64,000 bases of DNA from Candidatus Hodarchaeota archaeon. Lineage in GTDB: Archaea > Asgardarchaeota > Heimdallarchaeia > Hodarchaeales > YT1-039. The notes under the pieces were generated by a model, which was not told the origin of the DNA, made no database searches, and was given only the letters and a program-made list of their open reading frames with translations. Shown here piece by piece: positions 44,705 through 53,565 of this stretch; position 1 is the stretch's first letter, and each line of letters starts with the position of its first letter. The position numbers and the translations under genes are program-made. Location: assembly GCA_016840025.1 (NCBI GenBank), contig JAEOTF010000102.1:16802-80801 (forward strand), given 5' to 3'.

Positions 44705-45799
44705 TCAGAGTCTAAAAATAGGTGATGAGGGAGTTAAGACTTCAATAGGCTTCTTAATAAGGATCATGTCACGAACCGGTACAATTATTGAGTCTTTAAT
44801 CACGAATCCTTTTCCAGCAGAAATTACTGTATTTTCATTTAATTTTTCGACACTTTCCGCTAATAACTGAGGCTGCTCTGCTACCTCTAACCCTATCCCA
44901 TAACCAAATGGATTAAGCCATTTTCCCGGTTTAAAAAGTTCTGAATATCTCTTCTTGCTAGGTTTTCCTAATTCTTCGATTTTTCTTTCTCTCTTAAGCT
45001 TTTCGAGAAAATTTTGATGCTCTGCTTGTACCATTTCTAGAATATTAGAAGAGAGCCCAATTTCTGGGGACTTTGCCTGTGTAAGTATAACTCTATGGAT
45101 TACTGATTTATAATATCCAACTTGTGCGCCGAATCGGAGCAATATTAGTGCTCCTTTAGCGATCTTTTTATTAGTCGGAAGCCGCCAAATTTGTTGAGGG
45201 GATGGAGATAACTCTGAAACCACAGAAGTGGGAATAGCAAATCTATCTGCTCCTTGTTTCATCATTTCTCTTTGAATAATATTAACAATCTCAACTTCAC
45301 GCAGAATATTGCTTGATCCTTGCAAAATGTTAATTAAATTCAAAAATGCTTGATTTGTGATGGATGATGCTTGTTTAATGGTTTTTTGTTCTTCCTCTGT
45401 TTTTATTTCTCGAAGTTTCAAGAGATGGCGCGACAGATCGGTTATTTCAACTCCTTCCTCACTTAATTGATTAATTGTTAGTTCATTTTCCCAAGCTAGA
45501 CCAGCTCCTATACCTGTACGGCGGATATGTGAACGTGCTTTCCTAACAAGGTCCCTAGAATTAGAAAACATTCGAACGTAATCCTTGAAAGGACTTTTAG
45601 ACCATTTTTCTTGTGAGATAAGGGAATCACGTACAAATATGGTAAGAGGGTCTCTTCTTTTTAGCGATACAGCTACAGCCCAATCCCCCTCTATGGGCTG
45701 AGTTAGCCCTAGAAGATGGACTTTATTGGGGCAGTCATAGAGAAATAGGCCTTGTAAATTTAATTCTGAAAGGAGTTTGGTATATTGATCAATCAGCAA
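44705..45799 (-). CDS. M24 (Xaa-Pro aminopeptidase) fold protein lacking the metal ligands
   Basis: 364 residues with a creatinase N-domain (1-125) and pita-bread domain. The family's first metal aspartates (DxGxxxxxxxxD) are replaced in LLRFGAQVGYYKSV. The GHGIGLExHE signature reads GYGIGLEVAEQP, and the last two acidic ligands are missing in VISAGKGFVI and VPVRDMI. It is therefore probably catalytically dead. Such pseudoenzymes, for example Spt16 and Ebp1-like proteins, bind peptides or other proteins. It lies upstream of the duplicate GTPases in the same direction. Confidence 0.8.
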   Translation of the reverse strand: MLIDQYTKLLSELNLQGLFLYDCPNKVHLLGLTQPIEGDWAVAVSLKRRDPLTIFVRDSLISQEKWSKSPFKDYVRMFSNSRDLVRKARSHIRRTGIGAGLAWENELTINQLSEEGVEITDLSRHLLKLREIKTEEEQKTIKQASSITNQAFLNLINILQGSSNILREVEIVNIIQREMMKQGADRFAIPTSVVSELSPSPQQIWRLPTNKKIAKGALILLRFGAQVGYYKSVIHRVILTQAKSPEIGLSSNILEMVQAEHQNFLEKLKRERKIEELGKPSKKRYSELFKPGKWLNPFGYGIGLEVAEQPQLLAESVEKLNENTVISAGKGFVIKDSIIVPVRDMILIKKPIEVLTPSSPIFRL

Positions 45800-46069
45800 T
45801 AGAATTCATCCCTAATTCATTTTAAAACAGCGAACTTTAACTTAATTGGTTCGAATATGCGTGCTTACTTCTTCATTTATTATTCACCTAATTATTTACA
45901 GTCTCTTCTTCTTTTTCCTATATAAAAAAACTTATAGAGTACTTAACACTTAAATTCGGAATAAGATTCTAGAACTCACCAATCTTTGTTTTTGTGTTCT
46001 GGAAATAGAATCTATACTAGATAAGCATTTTTGTAGAATAAATCATAAGTTCTGAGAGGATGATGCAAA

Positions 46070-46732
46070 ATGGAATACAAACGAATTGTATTAATAATAA
46101 TCTTCATGTTATTTACTCCAGATACCGTTATATCATGCTACGCAGCGCCACTACTAGGCCCTGAAATGGTACTGAATGCTGGATTTGAAGAATGGTCATC
46201 TGGAAGTGCAACATCTTGGGATTGGGCGCAAGGTAGCGGGAATACCTCGGAAATAGTATGGGAGAAGGAAACGACCCTAGCACATGAAGGTAACTGTTCC
46301 TTTAAAGTAACCTTGCTCACACAATCTGCACATACGCTTGAACAGGTGATCCTGGGTGTCTACCCCGATGTGCAATACGCTATGTCATTTTGGGAATATG
46401 ATAATTCTCCAGGTCAAATTACGTGGGGTGTTCACGCTTTAGCTGATAATGGTACCAAACTTCATGAAGTAAGCTCATGGAGTAGTGGTGCTGTAAACGA
46501 ATGGAAGGAAGGTCTTGGAGGAGCGATTACTTATCCCTTCCCAGAAACAGCTAAAGTAAGAGTTTATGTCACGTTTGAAAGTTTTTCTGCTCTGGATACG
46601 ACGCTTTATGTAGACGATGCTTCTTTCAAGGATAATACGATCTCTGAAATTGATCCTGTGATCGGTCTTTTAATCATTCCTGCAACCATACTAGCTATCA
46701 TGGTTGTACAGAGAATAAGAAGAAAAGAATAA
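46070..46732 (+). CDS. secreted, membrane-anchored protein with a carbohydrate-binding-like domain
   Basis: 220 residues. A signal peptide (about 4-26) is followed by a jelly-roll pattern like CBM4/9 galactose-binding domains: NAGFEEWSSGSATSWDW, then HEGNCSFKVTL, then YVDDASFKD. A C-terminal helix (LLIIPATILAIMVV) ends in a basic RIRRKE, giving a type I anchor at the cell surface. It may bind sugar on the outside. GAGAGGATG lies just before the ATG. Confidence 0.75.
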   Translation: MEYKRIVLIIIFMLFTPDTVISCYAAPLLGPEMVLNAGFEEWSSGSATSWDWAQGSGNTSEIVWEKETTLAHEGNCSFKVTLLTQSAHTLEQVILGVYPDVQYAMSFWEYDNSPGQITWGVHALADNGTKLHEVSSWSSGAVNEWKEGLGGAITYPFPETAKVRVYVTFESFSALDTTLYVDDASFKDNTISEIDPVIGLLIIPATILAIMVVQRIRRKE

Positions 46733-46895
46733 AGAGATGGGTCATACAAACCTTCCAGTTTTTAATTAAAACAACAAAACGAAAACTATCTCTAGATCAC
46801 CTCAATTTCTGGTGAGTATTTAGTGAAAAATCGAACTGATGGTGTTAAAACCATTCTCGGACTAATTAATCTCCTGCACTAGGAGTTAGGATAAT

Positions 46896-49403
46896 TCACT
46901 CAAAACATCTATATTTACATTTAAAACAAAATTCTCCACAGATGGGACACATGAAATAGTTACTCTTACGTGCTCGGGTGATTTGTAGAGCATGGAGCCC
47001 ACATCGGCGACATTTTCGTTCTATTGTAATTTTCGTTCCCCTTCGCAGATTTGGTGCTTTCCATTCCTTCTCGCATGCCTGACAAAGAACCCGTGTCCTT
47101 GTCCCTTCAAGTCTTAAGAGGACTTTTCCCCCGCATTGGGGACAATCCCCTAATTCGCCTAAAATGTCTCTTTTTGCATGAATGCTCGAATATCCACAGG
47201 TTTTTTCTTTACAACTACTACAGAAAAACAAGGTGTCTTTTTTCGGGGCTTTATTTATCCAACAGGAGGGACAAAAGGTCCAGACTTTAGTTCCCCCACC
47301 AACTCGCATAGGTATCATTCCACAGAGGGGACAAGATTCTTCTAACGGCTGTAATTTCCCTTTTTGAGGTAGTGGAAACGTAGTTTTGCAATCAGGGTTT
47401 TTGCAACCGAGAAAGCGTTTTTGTTTTTTACCTACGATAACTTCTAAAGCAGTTTTGCAGGATGGACAAGTCCCAAAGCTCCCGTCTTCTGCGTTTTTTC
47501 CTCTTTCAAGACCACTTTCTGCAAGGGTGGTGAAAATTTCTCCTCGAGCATTCTTTAATTTCTTAAATCCTTGTTTTAAGATATTAATTACTTCAAAATC
47601 TACGTCGGTTGGCAGTACTTTTTGTTCCCGAATCTTAAGTGTAAGCCCTTCTACCTGTCCTCGAATTGCAGGATGTATAAGTTCGGGAGAATGTGTTGTA
47701 AAAACCTCATAAAATGCCAGACCTAGTTTAGTAGGGACTAGACTTCGATTCCTTCCTTCTACGGTTACAAAACCACGAGTATTCACTGTAGCAAGGTGAG
47801 TAGAACGGGTAGCGTCGGTACCAATTCCTTGTCGTGCCATCTCCCTAATGATACTTGCTTCAGTCCATAAACTTGGGGGTTGGGTCCATCCCTCTACCTT
47901 AGAGACTGAAAGAGGAGTTTCCTGATTAAGAACAAGTGGTGGAAGTGTTGACTCCTGAACTTTCCGAAAAGGATAGATGTCCAAGAACCCCTTTTCTACA
48001 ATTGATTTTCCGTGAGCTACAAAATGTTCTCCTTTCACATCGATTTCCATGGTTCGCGTAGCAAGTTGCCCGTCTTTATGGACTGTTGCCATGAAACGAA
48101 GGACTATATAGTTGTAGATTCGCCATGCAAGTTCTTTTTGCCATTGATTGCCTTTAATGGCTGTAATAATTTCATTTTTTTCAGCAGATTTAGCTGGTCT
48201 GATCGGTTCGTGGTCTTTTGAAAATTTCCCCTTGCTTGGACTGGCTGTGTTCCCTATCGAAATAACTTTAGCAGTGATTTTTCCATATTCAGAATGGTCT
48301 TTAAATTCTTTAACTAATGGTAAAAGATCTTTTTCTAAATAAAACGAGCTTTCGGTCCTAGGGTAGGTGATAAATCCATTATTATACAATTTTTCGGCTA
48401 AGTCTGCAATATTTTTGGGACTCACTCGAAAGAATCTCGCTCCTTCGGATTCGAGTGTGTCTGTGTCTAATGGTTTTGGTCGTAAGATGGGTTTTGTATT
48501 TTCTTCTATCTTAACTACTGTCCCCTTTTTAGCACTTTTAATCCGTTCAAACACTTCATTGATTTTATTCTCATCAAAAACTCGTCCCTCTGTCCATTTA
48601 AACTCACATTGCTCGGTCTTCCCCTGATCATCTTTGTAGGGTACAAGTGCTACAAGTTCCCAGAATTTTTGAGGTTCAAAATTCATTTTCTCAAGGTATC
48701 TATAGGCTATAATCCATAAAGTGCTTGATTGACACGGACCATAGGAAATAAGAGATTTTAGTCCTCTTTTTTGAACACCTACAGTAAGAAATCGGGTAAG
48801 TGAAGCACCCATCCTGAGATCTTGCCTACGAAGTGAATCAACTTGCGCAATCCACAATTGGTCTAACTTAGTTTGTTCCTCAAATGCTTTTTTCAACGCG
48901 AAAGGACGAGTCGCTGTGAATCGCATCCGTCCTACATGTATATGAGGGTTTTTCTTTTGGGCAAGTAGATTTATTTCACTCCCAATTGATTCCCCATGTC
49001 CGTCGTTGTCTGTACCAATGCAGAGAACATCTGTTTTTGCTCCTAATTCCTCAATTTGCTTCGCAAGTTTTTCTTGAATAGGTATAAATTCCGCAGTAAG
49101 TTCTATAAGGTCTATAGGATCTGCTTTTTTCCAATCTGATTTTTTATCAAAAGGTTCTGCGTATTCATAATTGAGAATATGACCAAGGACCGAACTAATA
49201 ACAATTACAGACGACGCTTTTGCAATAAACTTCTTACCTTCAATTTTAAAGTTAATTTCTCCCTTCTCTATTTTACTTTCGAAAATGGGATTGTAGCGGG
49301 TTCTCCCTTTCTTTTTCTCGAATTTTAAGCTATATCCCTTTGTTAACGCTACAACAAATGCCCGAGCGACAGAGGGCTTTTCAGTAACAATGAGAGTACG
49401 CAT
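46896..49403 (-). CDS. topA: type IA DNA topoisomerase with multiple C-terminal zinc fingers
   Basis: About 835 residues. Toprim: TLIVTEKPSVARAF with the acidic GTDNDGHGES. The catalytic tyrosine is in GFITYPRTESSFY, and the family motif is ARQGIGTDATRS. The C-terminal 200 residues have five or six CxxC pairs (CPSC, CPLCG, CPSC, CSSC, CPQCG, CQAC, CRRCG, CPICG), more than usual. It relaxes negative supercoils or decatenates. ATG 49403 fits the family N-terminus better than TTG 49415. Confidence 0.94.
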   Translation of the reverse strand: MRTLIVTEKPSVARAFVVALTKGYSLKFEKKKGRTRYNPIFESKIEKGEINFKIEGKKFIAKASSVIVISSVLGHILNYEYAEPFDKKSDWKKADPIDLIELTAEFIPIQEKLAKQIEELGAKTDVLCIGTDNDGHGESIGSEINLLAQKKNPHIHVGRMRFTATRPFALKKAFEEQTKLDQLWIAQVDSLRRQDLRMGASLTRFLTVGVQKRGLKSLISYGPCQSSTLWIIAYRYLEKMNFEPQKFWELVALVPYKDDQGKTEQCEFKWTEGRVFDENKINEVFERIKSAKKGTVVKIEENTKPILRPKPLDTDTLESEGARFFRVSPKNIADLAEKLYNNGFITYPRTESSFYLEKDLLPLVKEFKDHSEYGKITAKVISIGNTASPSKGKFSKDHEPIRPAKSAEKNEIITAIKGNQWQKELAWRIYNYIVLRFMATVHKDGQLATRTMEIDVKGEHFVAHGKSIVEKGFLDIYPFRKVQESTLPPLVLNQETPLSVSKVEGWTQPPSLWTEASIIREMARQGIGTDATRSTHLATVNTRGFVTVEGRNRSLVPTKLGLAFYEVFTTHSPELIHPAIRGQVEGLTLKIREQKVLPTDVDFEVINILKQGFKKLKNARGEIFTTLAESGLERGKNAEDGSFGTCPSCKTALEVIVGKKQKRFLGCKNPDCKTTFPLPQKGKLQPLEESCPLCGMIPMRVGGGTKVWTFCPSCWINKAPKKDTLFFCSSCKEKTCGYSSIHAKRDILGELGDCPQCGGKVLLRLEGTRTRVLCQACEKEWKAPNLRRGTKITIERKCRRCGLHALQITRARKSNYFMCPICGEFCFKCKYRCFE

Positions 49404-49438
49404 AATGGAACACAAAGTTGGCTTATTTCATTTTAGAT

Positions 49439-50452
49439 TTAATTTTCTATTTCTTCAATCTCCATCTTTGTCCGAATTAACGAATACAGGTAACCGAGTT
49501 CAGAAAGGGAGATATCATAGCCTATCCAATGAATGGCTCGTTCTGTTACCACTTCAAGTCCTGGTTTGTTATTGGTTACCATTGTAACTCGAATGCTTTT
49601 TATATGAGAAGAAGGTATCTCTAGCATTGTATCTAATTCTCCAATGTTCGGTGTTCGTTTAAGACTAATGTAGCTTGGTGCAATAGCGATTTTTGAATAG
49701 AAAACTTTAGGCAGACTTAAAACCATGCGAAAGATGAAAAACCAGAGAAAGAAGGCTAAACCCAGTTGGAAGAAATCTTTTGAAAAAAACTGATAGACAA
49801 CAATAGCATAAAAAAGTGTAAATGCTGTAAAATACCCCCAATATTTAACTAAGTTCCCTTTATCGACCCAAAATAATGAAGTGACATTTTCTTTGTCTTG
49901 TTTTTCTATTTTTGATATTTCTGGTAAATTGTCAGACAGTGGAATCTCAAAACCATATTCTGAAGGCTCTATTTGAGTTTCATCACCAAGCTCTAACTCT
50001 GTAAAATTACTAATCAATTGAGCAACACGCAGTAAGCGGGAATCTCCTGCCAATAATTCTTCTATTTCACCATTTTCTTCAATTTTCACAGAGAAATCTT
50101 GAATTAGCGGATTTCCTCCAGGCTCATCCCTTCCAAGGATTATTTTTTGGATGTTTTCTAATGAAATAATGAGCGGATCAGGATCATCTGTAATGGTACC
50201 ATTTAGTGGATTTCGTTGAGGCCATCCCACTTGAAGTTCATTAGTTAGTTTATCAAAAGTGATTTTTTTACCTGATCTCATCCCAGCTGCTTCGAACACG
50301 AGTTGTTTGTCAAATACTTTAACATGAAGGGCAGCAGGAAGAGGAGATGATGCTACACTAAGACAACTTTCGATAACAAATTCTTCAACTGGTTTTTCAC
50401 CAGTTTGAGCTTCTTCTATGGCGTTTTTGTCTTCTTCTAGCGAGTCGGACAT
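49439..50452 (-). CDS. membrane protein with two central helices and a PH-like C-terminus, unknown
   Basis: 337 residues. Residues 1-200 are acidic and soluble. Two close membrane helices lie at about 213-230 and 238-260. The last 70 residues (SKIAIAPSYISLKR to SIRVTMVTNN) have alternating strands as in bacterial-type PH domains. It ends 23 bases before the topoisomerase start and is upstream of it in the same direction. Function unknown. Confidence 0.7.
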   Translation of the reverse strand: MSDSLEEDKNAIEEAQTGEKPVEEFVIESCLSVASSPLPAALHVKVFDKQLVFEAAGMRSGKKITFDKLTNELQVGWPQRNPLNGTITDDPDPLIISLENIQKIILGRDEPGGNPLIQDFSVKIEENGEIEELLAGDSRLLRVAQLISNFTELELGDETQIEPSEYGFEIPLSDNLPEISKIEKQDKENVTSLFWVDKGNLVKYWGYFTAFTLFYAIVVYQFFSKDFFQLGLAFFLWFFIFRMVLSLPKVFYSKIAIAPSYISLKRTPNIGELDTMLEIPSSHIKSIRVTMVTNNKPGLEVVTERAIHWIGYDISLSELGYLYSLIRTKMEIEEIEN

Positions 50453-50665
50453 CTATTTCACCGTTTATTCAAGTAATGTATTTTTAATTTCCTATCGGAC
50501 TTGATATAGTTTTGATTTTTGTTTCTTTTTTTTTGTGACTTCCTTCTACTCTTAATATCTATGACTTCCTAAAGTCAGTTCATATTAGAAAGAATTATTA
50601 TTATTTCAGTAGAAATTCTTATTAAACAATTTACGGCTCATATTCTGAGATAAGAGGAAAGATTA

Positions 50666-51235
50666 ATGCGAAAAGATGCTGAGGGCAAAACCCACTTTAA
50701 AATTGTCTTTTTCGGACCGTCTATGAGTGGTAAAACGACTTCCCTCAAGCACTTATACACTAAGGTAGATGGTCTCCAAAAAGGCGGCTTTACCCAGCTT
50801 GCTGATGTTACTGGCCGAACATTATTCTTCGATTTTGCCCCGATGCAAGCTACAGAAAATATTATTTTTGATATTTACACTACTGCAGGCCAAGAACGCC
50901 ACAAAAAACAACGGGGGGTAGTTTTACAGGGCGTTGATGGGATTATTTTTGTTGTAGACTCAAGTAAAGACGCTTTAGAGGAAAATATCGAATCTATTAC
51001 CGAGCTTCGAGAACGGTTAGGTTCAGCTCTCGGAACGGAAATTCCTCTAATTGTTACTCTAAATAAACGAGATCTCCCCGATGCTCTTCCCCGTAAGGAG
51101 CTTTTATCTACTTTAAAATTAGATAACTATCCCATTTATGAAACAATTGCAACAGCAGGCTTGGGGTGCAAAAAAGCCTTTCAATCTTTAGCACGGGAAA
51201 TTCTCTTGAAAAAGGTCTATGATATCCCAATCTAA
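50666..51235 (+). CDS. MglA/Arf-like small GTPase
   Basis: 189 residues. G1 is FFGPSMSGKTTSLKHL, G3 is IYTTAGQERHKKQR (Thr replaces the usual Asp before AGQE, a feature of the MglA group), and G4 is TLNKRDLP. LADVTGRTLFFDFAP matches the MglA switch region. MglA is a polarity GTPase regulated by the Roadblock protein MglB. A Roadblock gene lies 520 bases downstream on the same strand. AGAGG 10 bases upstream supports the ATG. Confidence 0.9.
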   Translation: MRKDAEGKTHFKIVFFGPSMSGKTTSLKHLYTKVDGLQKGGFTQLADVTGRTLFFDFAPMQATENIIFDIYTTAGQERHKKQRGVVLQGVDGIIFVVDSSKDALEENIESITELRERLGSALGTEIPLIVTLNKRDLPDALPRKELLSTLKLDNYPIYETIATAGLGCKKAFQSLAREILLKKVYDIPI

Positions 51236-51254
51236 TATTTTAATCGGAATTTAT

Positions 51255-51599
51255 CTACTTTTTGCTTCTTATTCCTGCGTATTTCTGATTCAACTTATTT
51301 TTCTCTATAGTTTTATGCTTTTTAGCACTAGTTCGTTTGTAAAGAAAAATAGCTGTATTACCTGTTATTTTCACGAGTTCAAGGCCCGATTTAGTTGCTA
51401 TCTCAGAAAAAACTTCTTGTCTGTTTTTATTTTGTAGAAGATTTCTTCTAATCTTGATTTTTATCACTTTTTTTTTCTTAGCTTGCATTTGGATTTCGGA
51501 AACTAGACTTTCAGTTACTCCTAACTTTCCTACATTTACGAGAGGCTGGTCTTGTTCTACTTTCATTATTAACTCTTTTATCTTTGCGTTATTCATCAT
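51255..51599 (-). CDS. CRM/YhbY RNA-binding domain protein
   Basis: 114 residues. The CRM domain is shown by NVGKLGVTESLVSEI, then KKKVIKIKIRRN, and the hairpin ELVKITGNTAIFLYKR. YhbY binds pre-50S rRNA. The C-terminal 25 residues are basic. It is encoded on the opposite strand between the MglA-like and MglB-like genes, ending 19 bases after the GTPase stop. Confidence 0.83.
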   Translation of the reverse strand: MMNNAKIKELIMKVEQDQPLVNVGKLGVTESLVSEIQMQAKKKKVIKIKIRRNLLQNKNRQEVFSEIATKSGLELVKITGNTAIFLYKRTSAKKHKTIEKNKLNQKYAGIRSKK

Positions 51600-51758
51600 T
51601 TTGTCTCTTTACGTTTCTCTGATTCGCGGATTTTCCTCAAAAAATTATCTGAATAAAAACAAGTATGTGTTTCTGAAAAAAAAAGGAAAAATACATAAAT
51701 CAATGTTTTTTTAAGAAACATTAACATTAACCAATGGTTGTCCGAAGGAGATATTTGC

Positions 51759-52145
51759 ATGGATCCAGCAAGTTTCGAGGCGAGGAATAAAGAACTCGAC
51801 AAAGCTTTGAATGATCTAAGGAATCTAGTTCCCGGGATCGAAGCTGCAGCGGTTGTGAGCATAGAGGGTCTTCCTATTACTTCAATTTTGCCGCAGAATA
51901 TTGATGAAACCCGTGTTGCTGCAATGACTGCCGCAATGCTTTCATTAGGCGAACGTGCAACCTTAGAATTGGGGAAAGGATCACTTGTTCGAATCATGGT
52001 TGAAGGATCAGATGGTTATATGCTATCGGTCGCCGCTGGGGATAAAGCTGTTCTAACCATCGCTGCATCGAAGTCAACAAAGATCGGACTCATCTTTCAT
52101 GACGTTGGAAAAGCAGCTACGCTGATAGGTGAATTACTCGATTAA
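51759..52145 (+). CDS. Roadblock/LC7-domain protein (MglB-like)
   Basis: About 128 residues. A helix (NKELDKALNDLRNLVPG) is followed by IEAAAVVSIEGLPIT, the helix RVAAMTAAMLSLGERATLELG and the strand YMLSVAAGDKAVLTI, all Roadblock features. ATG 51759 is chosen because AAGGAG lies nine bases upstream; the TTG at 51738 would include this site in the coding region. With the MglA-like GTPase it should form a regulator and switch pair. Confidence 0.88.
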   Translation: MDPASFEARNKELDKALNDLRNLVPGIEAAAVVSIEGLPITSILPQNIDETRVAAMTAAMLSLGERATLELGKGSLVRIMVEGSDGYMLSVAAGDKAVLTIAASKSTKIGLIFHDVGKAATLIGELLD

Positions 52146-52263
52146 ATCAAGTCTCCTATAATCATTTATCTCAATTCTTATTAGTATGCACACATGTAAG
52201 CAATAAGACTCTGTTTTTCATTATTTGAAATCTTTAGCAGCAATTTTTATTCTCGCGCGGACA

Positions 52264-52332
52264 GAAGGGACGTCCTTAAACTCATGGAGAAGCCGATGGG
52301 CATCAGTGAACTTGAGCGAGTTACGTCCCTTC
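52264..52332 (+). ncRNA. candidate structured RNA or leader element
   Basis: GAAGGGACGT (52264-52273) pairs perfectly over ten bases with ACGTCCCTTC (52323-52332). Adjacent AACTC (52279-52283) and GAGTT (52318-52322) extend the stem past a five-base bulge, and GATG-GG-CATC forms an inner hairpin. The island, about 52250-52340, is GC-rich against AT-rich surroundings. It is not a tRNA, since T- and D-loop sequences are absent. It ends 16-28 bases before the SPOUT gene, so a 5' leader is as likely as an independent RNA. Confidence 0.5.
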
Positions 52333-52359
52333 CCGAATCGCTAATATATGGTATGTAAG

Positions 52360-53211
52360 ATGAAAATTTCAGTAGCTATTCCTGACTCAACATTGGAAGA
52401 TTGTGCAGATTTACGTTCAAAAACTGAGAAAATATTCCGTCTAGCTCGTTCCTTTGCACTTTTTCGCGTTTTTAGATGCATTATTTATCATTCTCCGTTC
52501 TATCCTCTAAAAAAAGCTGAGAAGGATCGTAAAATCCTAATTAACCTTTTTAACTATCTTGAAACACCTCAATATCTCCGAAAAAGGCTTTTTCCTTTAT
52601 CTTCTGAGCTTAAACATGCTGGTTCTCTTCGTCCTTTAGCTATGAAGCATCATCATATTAATAGAACGCCTAAAAACGGCGAAATTAGAGAAGGATGTCT
52701 TTTTTTAAGTGCTGACAATGTTCCACTCCTTGACTTAGGCCTTAATAATCTCGTTAGGCCTTCTAAAGTACCTAATATATCTTTGCGAAACCGAATAGTG
52801 AGGGTGGCTTGTCGTATTCATATACGAGATAATAAACCTCAAGCAGATATTCTGGAGACATTTCCATACTCTTCTAATTTAATCCAAACCTATGAAATTA
52901 AAGAAACTAAAGCTTCACTCGGTAAAATGATTACAGGCATGAAAGATACACATATCGTGGCTACTTCTCGTCATTGTCAACCTTATTGGCATTTTCCAAG
53001 TCTACAAATTCCTAAAAACGTCAAAAAAATTCTTTTTATATTTGGTTCTCCGCAATACGGCCTTGAAGAACTCTTAAAAAGTGAAAACCTAAAGATTAAG
53101 GACGTAGCGAATGTATGTTTGAATGTATTTCCTTCTGCAGCGACACGAAGTATTCGAATGGAAGAAGCTTTGATGATATCGCTATTCATCGCTCAAAAAC
53201 GAAAGGAATAG
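52360..53211 (+). CDS. SPOUT-class RNA methyltransferase (C9orf114/MTH1-like)
   Basis: About 283 residues. It begins KISVAIPDSTLED, then helix RLARSFALFRVFRCIIY, with a central OB-like insert and a C-terminal knot: ILFIFGSPQYGLEELL and NVFPSAATRSIRMEEALMISL, where SAM binds. In many archaea this gene directly precedes L3, as here, so it probably modifies rRNA or aids large-subunit assembly. ATG 52360 matches family starts; ATG 52348 is possible. Confidence 0.86.
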   Translation: MKISVAIPDSTLEDCADLRSKTEKIFRLARSFALFRVFRCIIYHSPFYPLKKAEKDRKILINLFNYLETPQYLRKRLFPLSSELKHAGSLRPLAMKHHHINRTPKNGEIREGCLFLSADNVPLLDLGLNNLVRPSKVPNISLRNRIVRVACRIHIRDNKPQADILETFPYSSNLIQTYEIKETKASLGKMITGMKDTHIVATSRHCQPYWHFPSLQIPKNVKKILFIFGSPQYGLEELLKSENLKIKDVANVCLNVFPSAATRSIRMEEALMISLFIAQKRKE

Positions 53212-53565
53212 CAATAATTCTATACTATATGAAAAACAGAAAATTTTTTACACTTATATAGTTCATTAAGCTAGCTATTACTTCGATTTTTACCTTATAG
53301 TATTATTGGATCATTAATGGGATAAATTAAGAAAAGTTAAGGGCAGAATTGAAAAGTTTAAGACTGAAAAAAGAAGGCGGAATGTTACGACTGGATTAAT
53401 GCTCAATCAAGACGAAGACTGATCTACAGGCATGTCTGCGCATGATCGAAATTTCTAGGGTCGCGTAGACGTGAACTCGTTGTCTTCGACCTAAGAGATA
53501 GGTCTGGGTCTATTATTCGTGGTGAAAATTAACAAATTCGCAAGTATACAGAAAAGGTGTCATAG
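53212..53565. other. intergenic region and probable L3 leader
   Basis: 354 bases. ACACTTATATAG (53250-53261) could be a TATA box for the ribosomal operon, giving a leader of about 270 bases. The second half (53385-53510) holds the candidate structured RNA listed separately. No gene is visible. Confidence 0.45.
53413..53504 (+). ncRNA. candidate structured RNA (H/ACA-like shape) upstream of L3
   Basis: CGAAGAC (53413-53419) pairs with GTCTTCG (53482-53488). Inside, GTCTGCG (53434-53440) pairs with CGCGTAGAC (53462-53470) with two bases bulged. Between the stems are unpaired pockets of 14 and 11 bases, as in an H/ACA guide. GACCT (53488-53492)/AGGTC (53500-53504) forms a following hairpin. The trinucleotide after the lower stem is ACC instead of ACA, so the H/ACA reading is weak. 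An autoregulatory ribosomal-protein leader is an equally good reading. Confidence 0.45.

Noticed and set aside
51596..51997. 133-codon minus-strand frame opposite the Roadblock gene
   Set aside because: Its sequence mirrors the Roadblock gene and has no independent family pattern or start site.
52264..52332. tRNA reading of the ten-base stem
   Set aside because: Length is near that of a tRNA but T-loop and D-loop sequences and the four-arm fold are absent.
53413..53504. C/D box guide RNA
   Set aside because: ATGATC and CTGA are present but not in the right order and spacing for paired C and D boxes.
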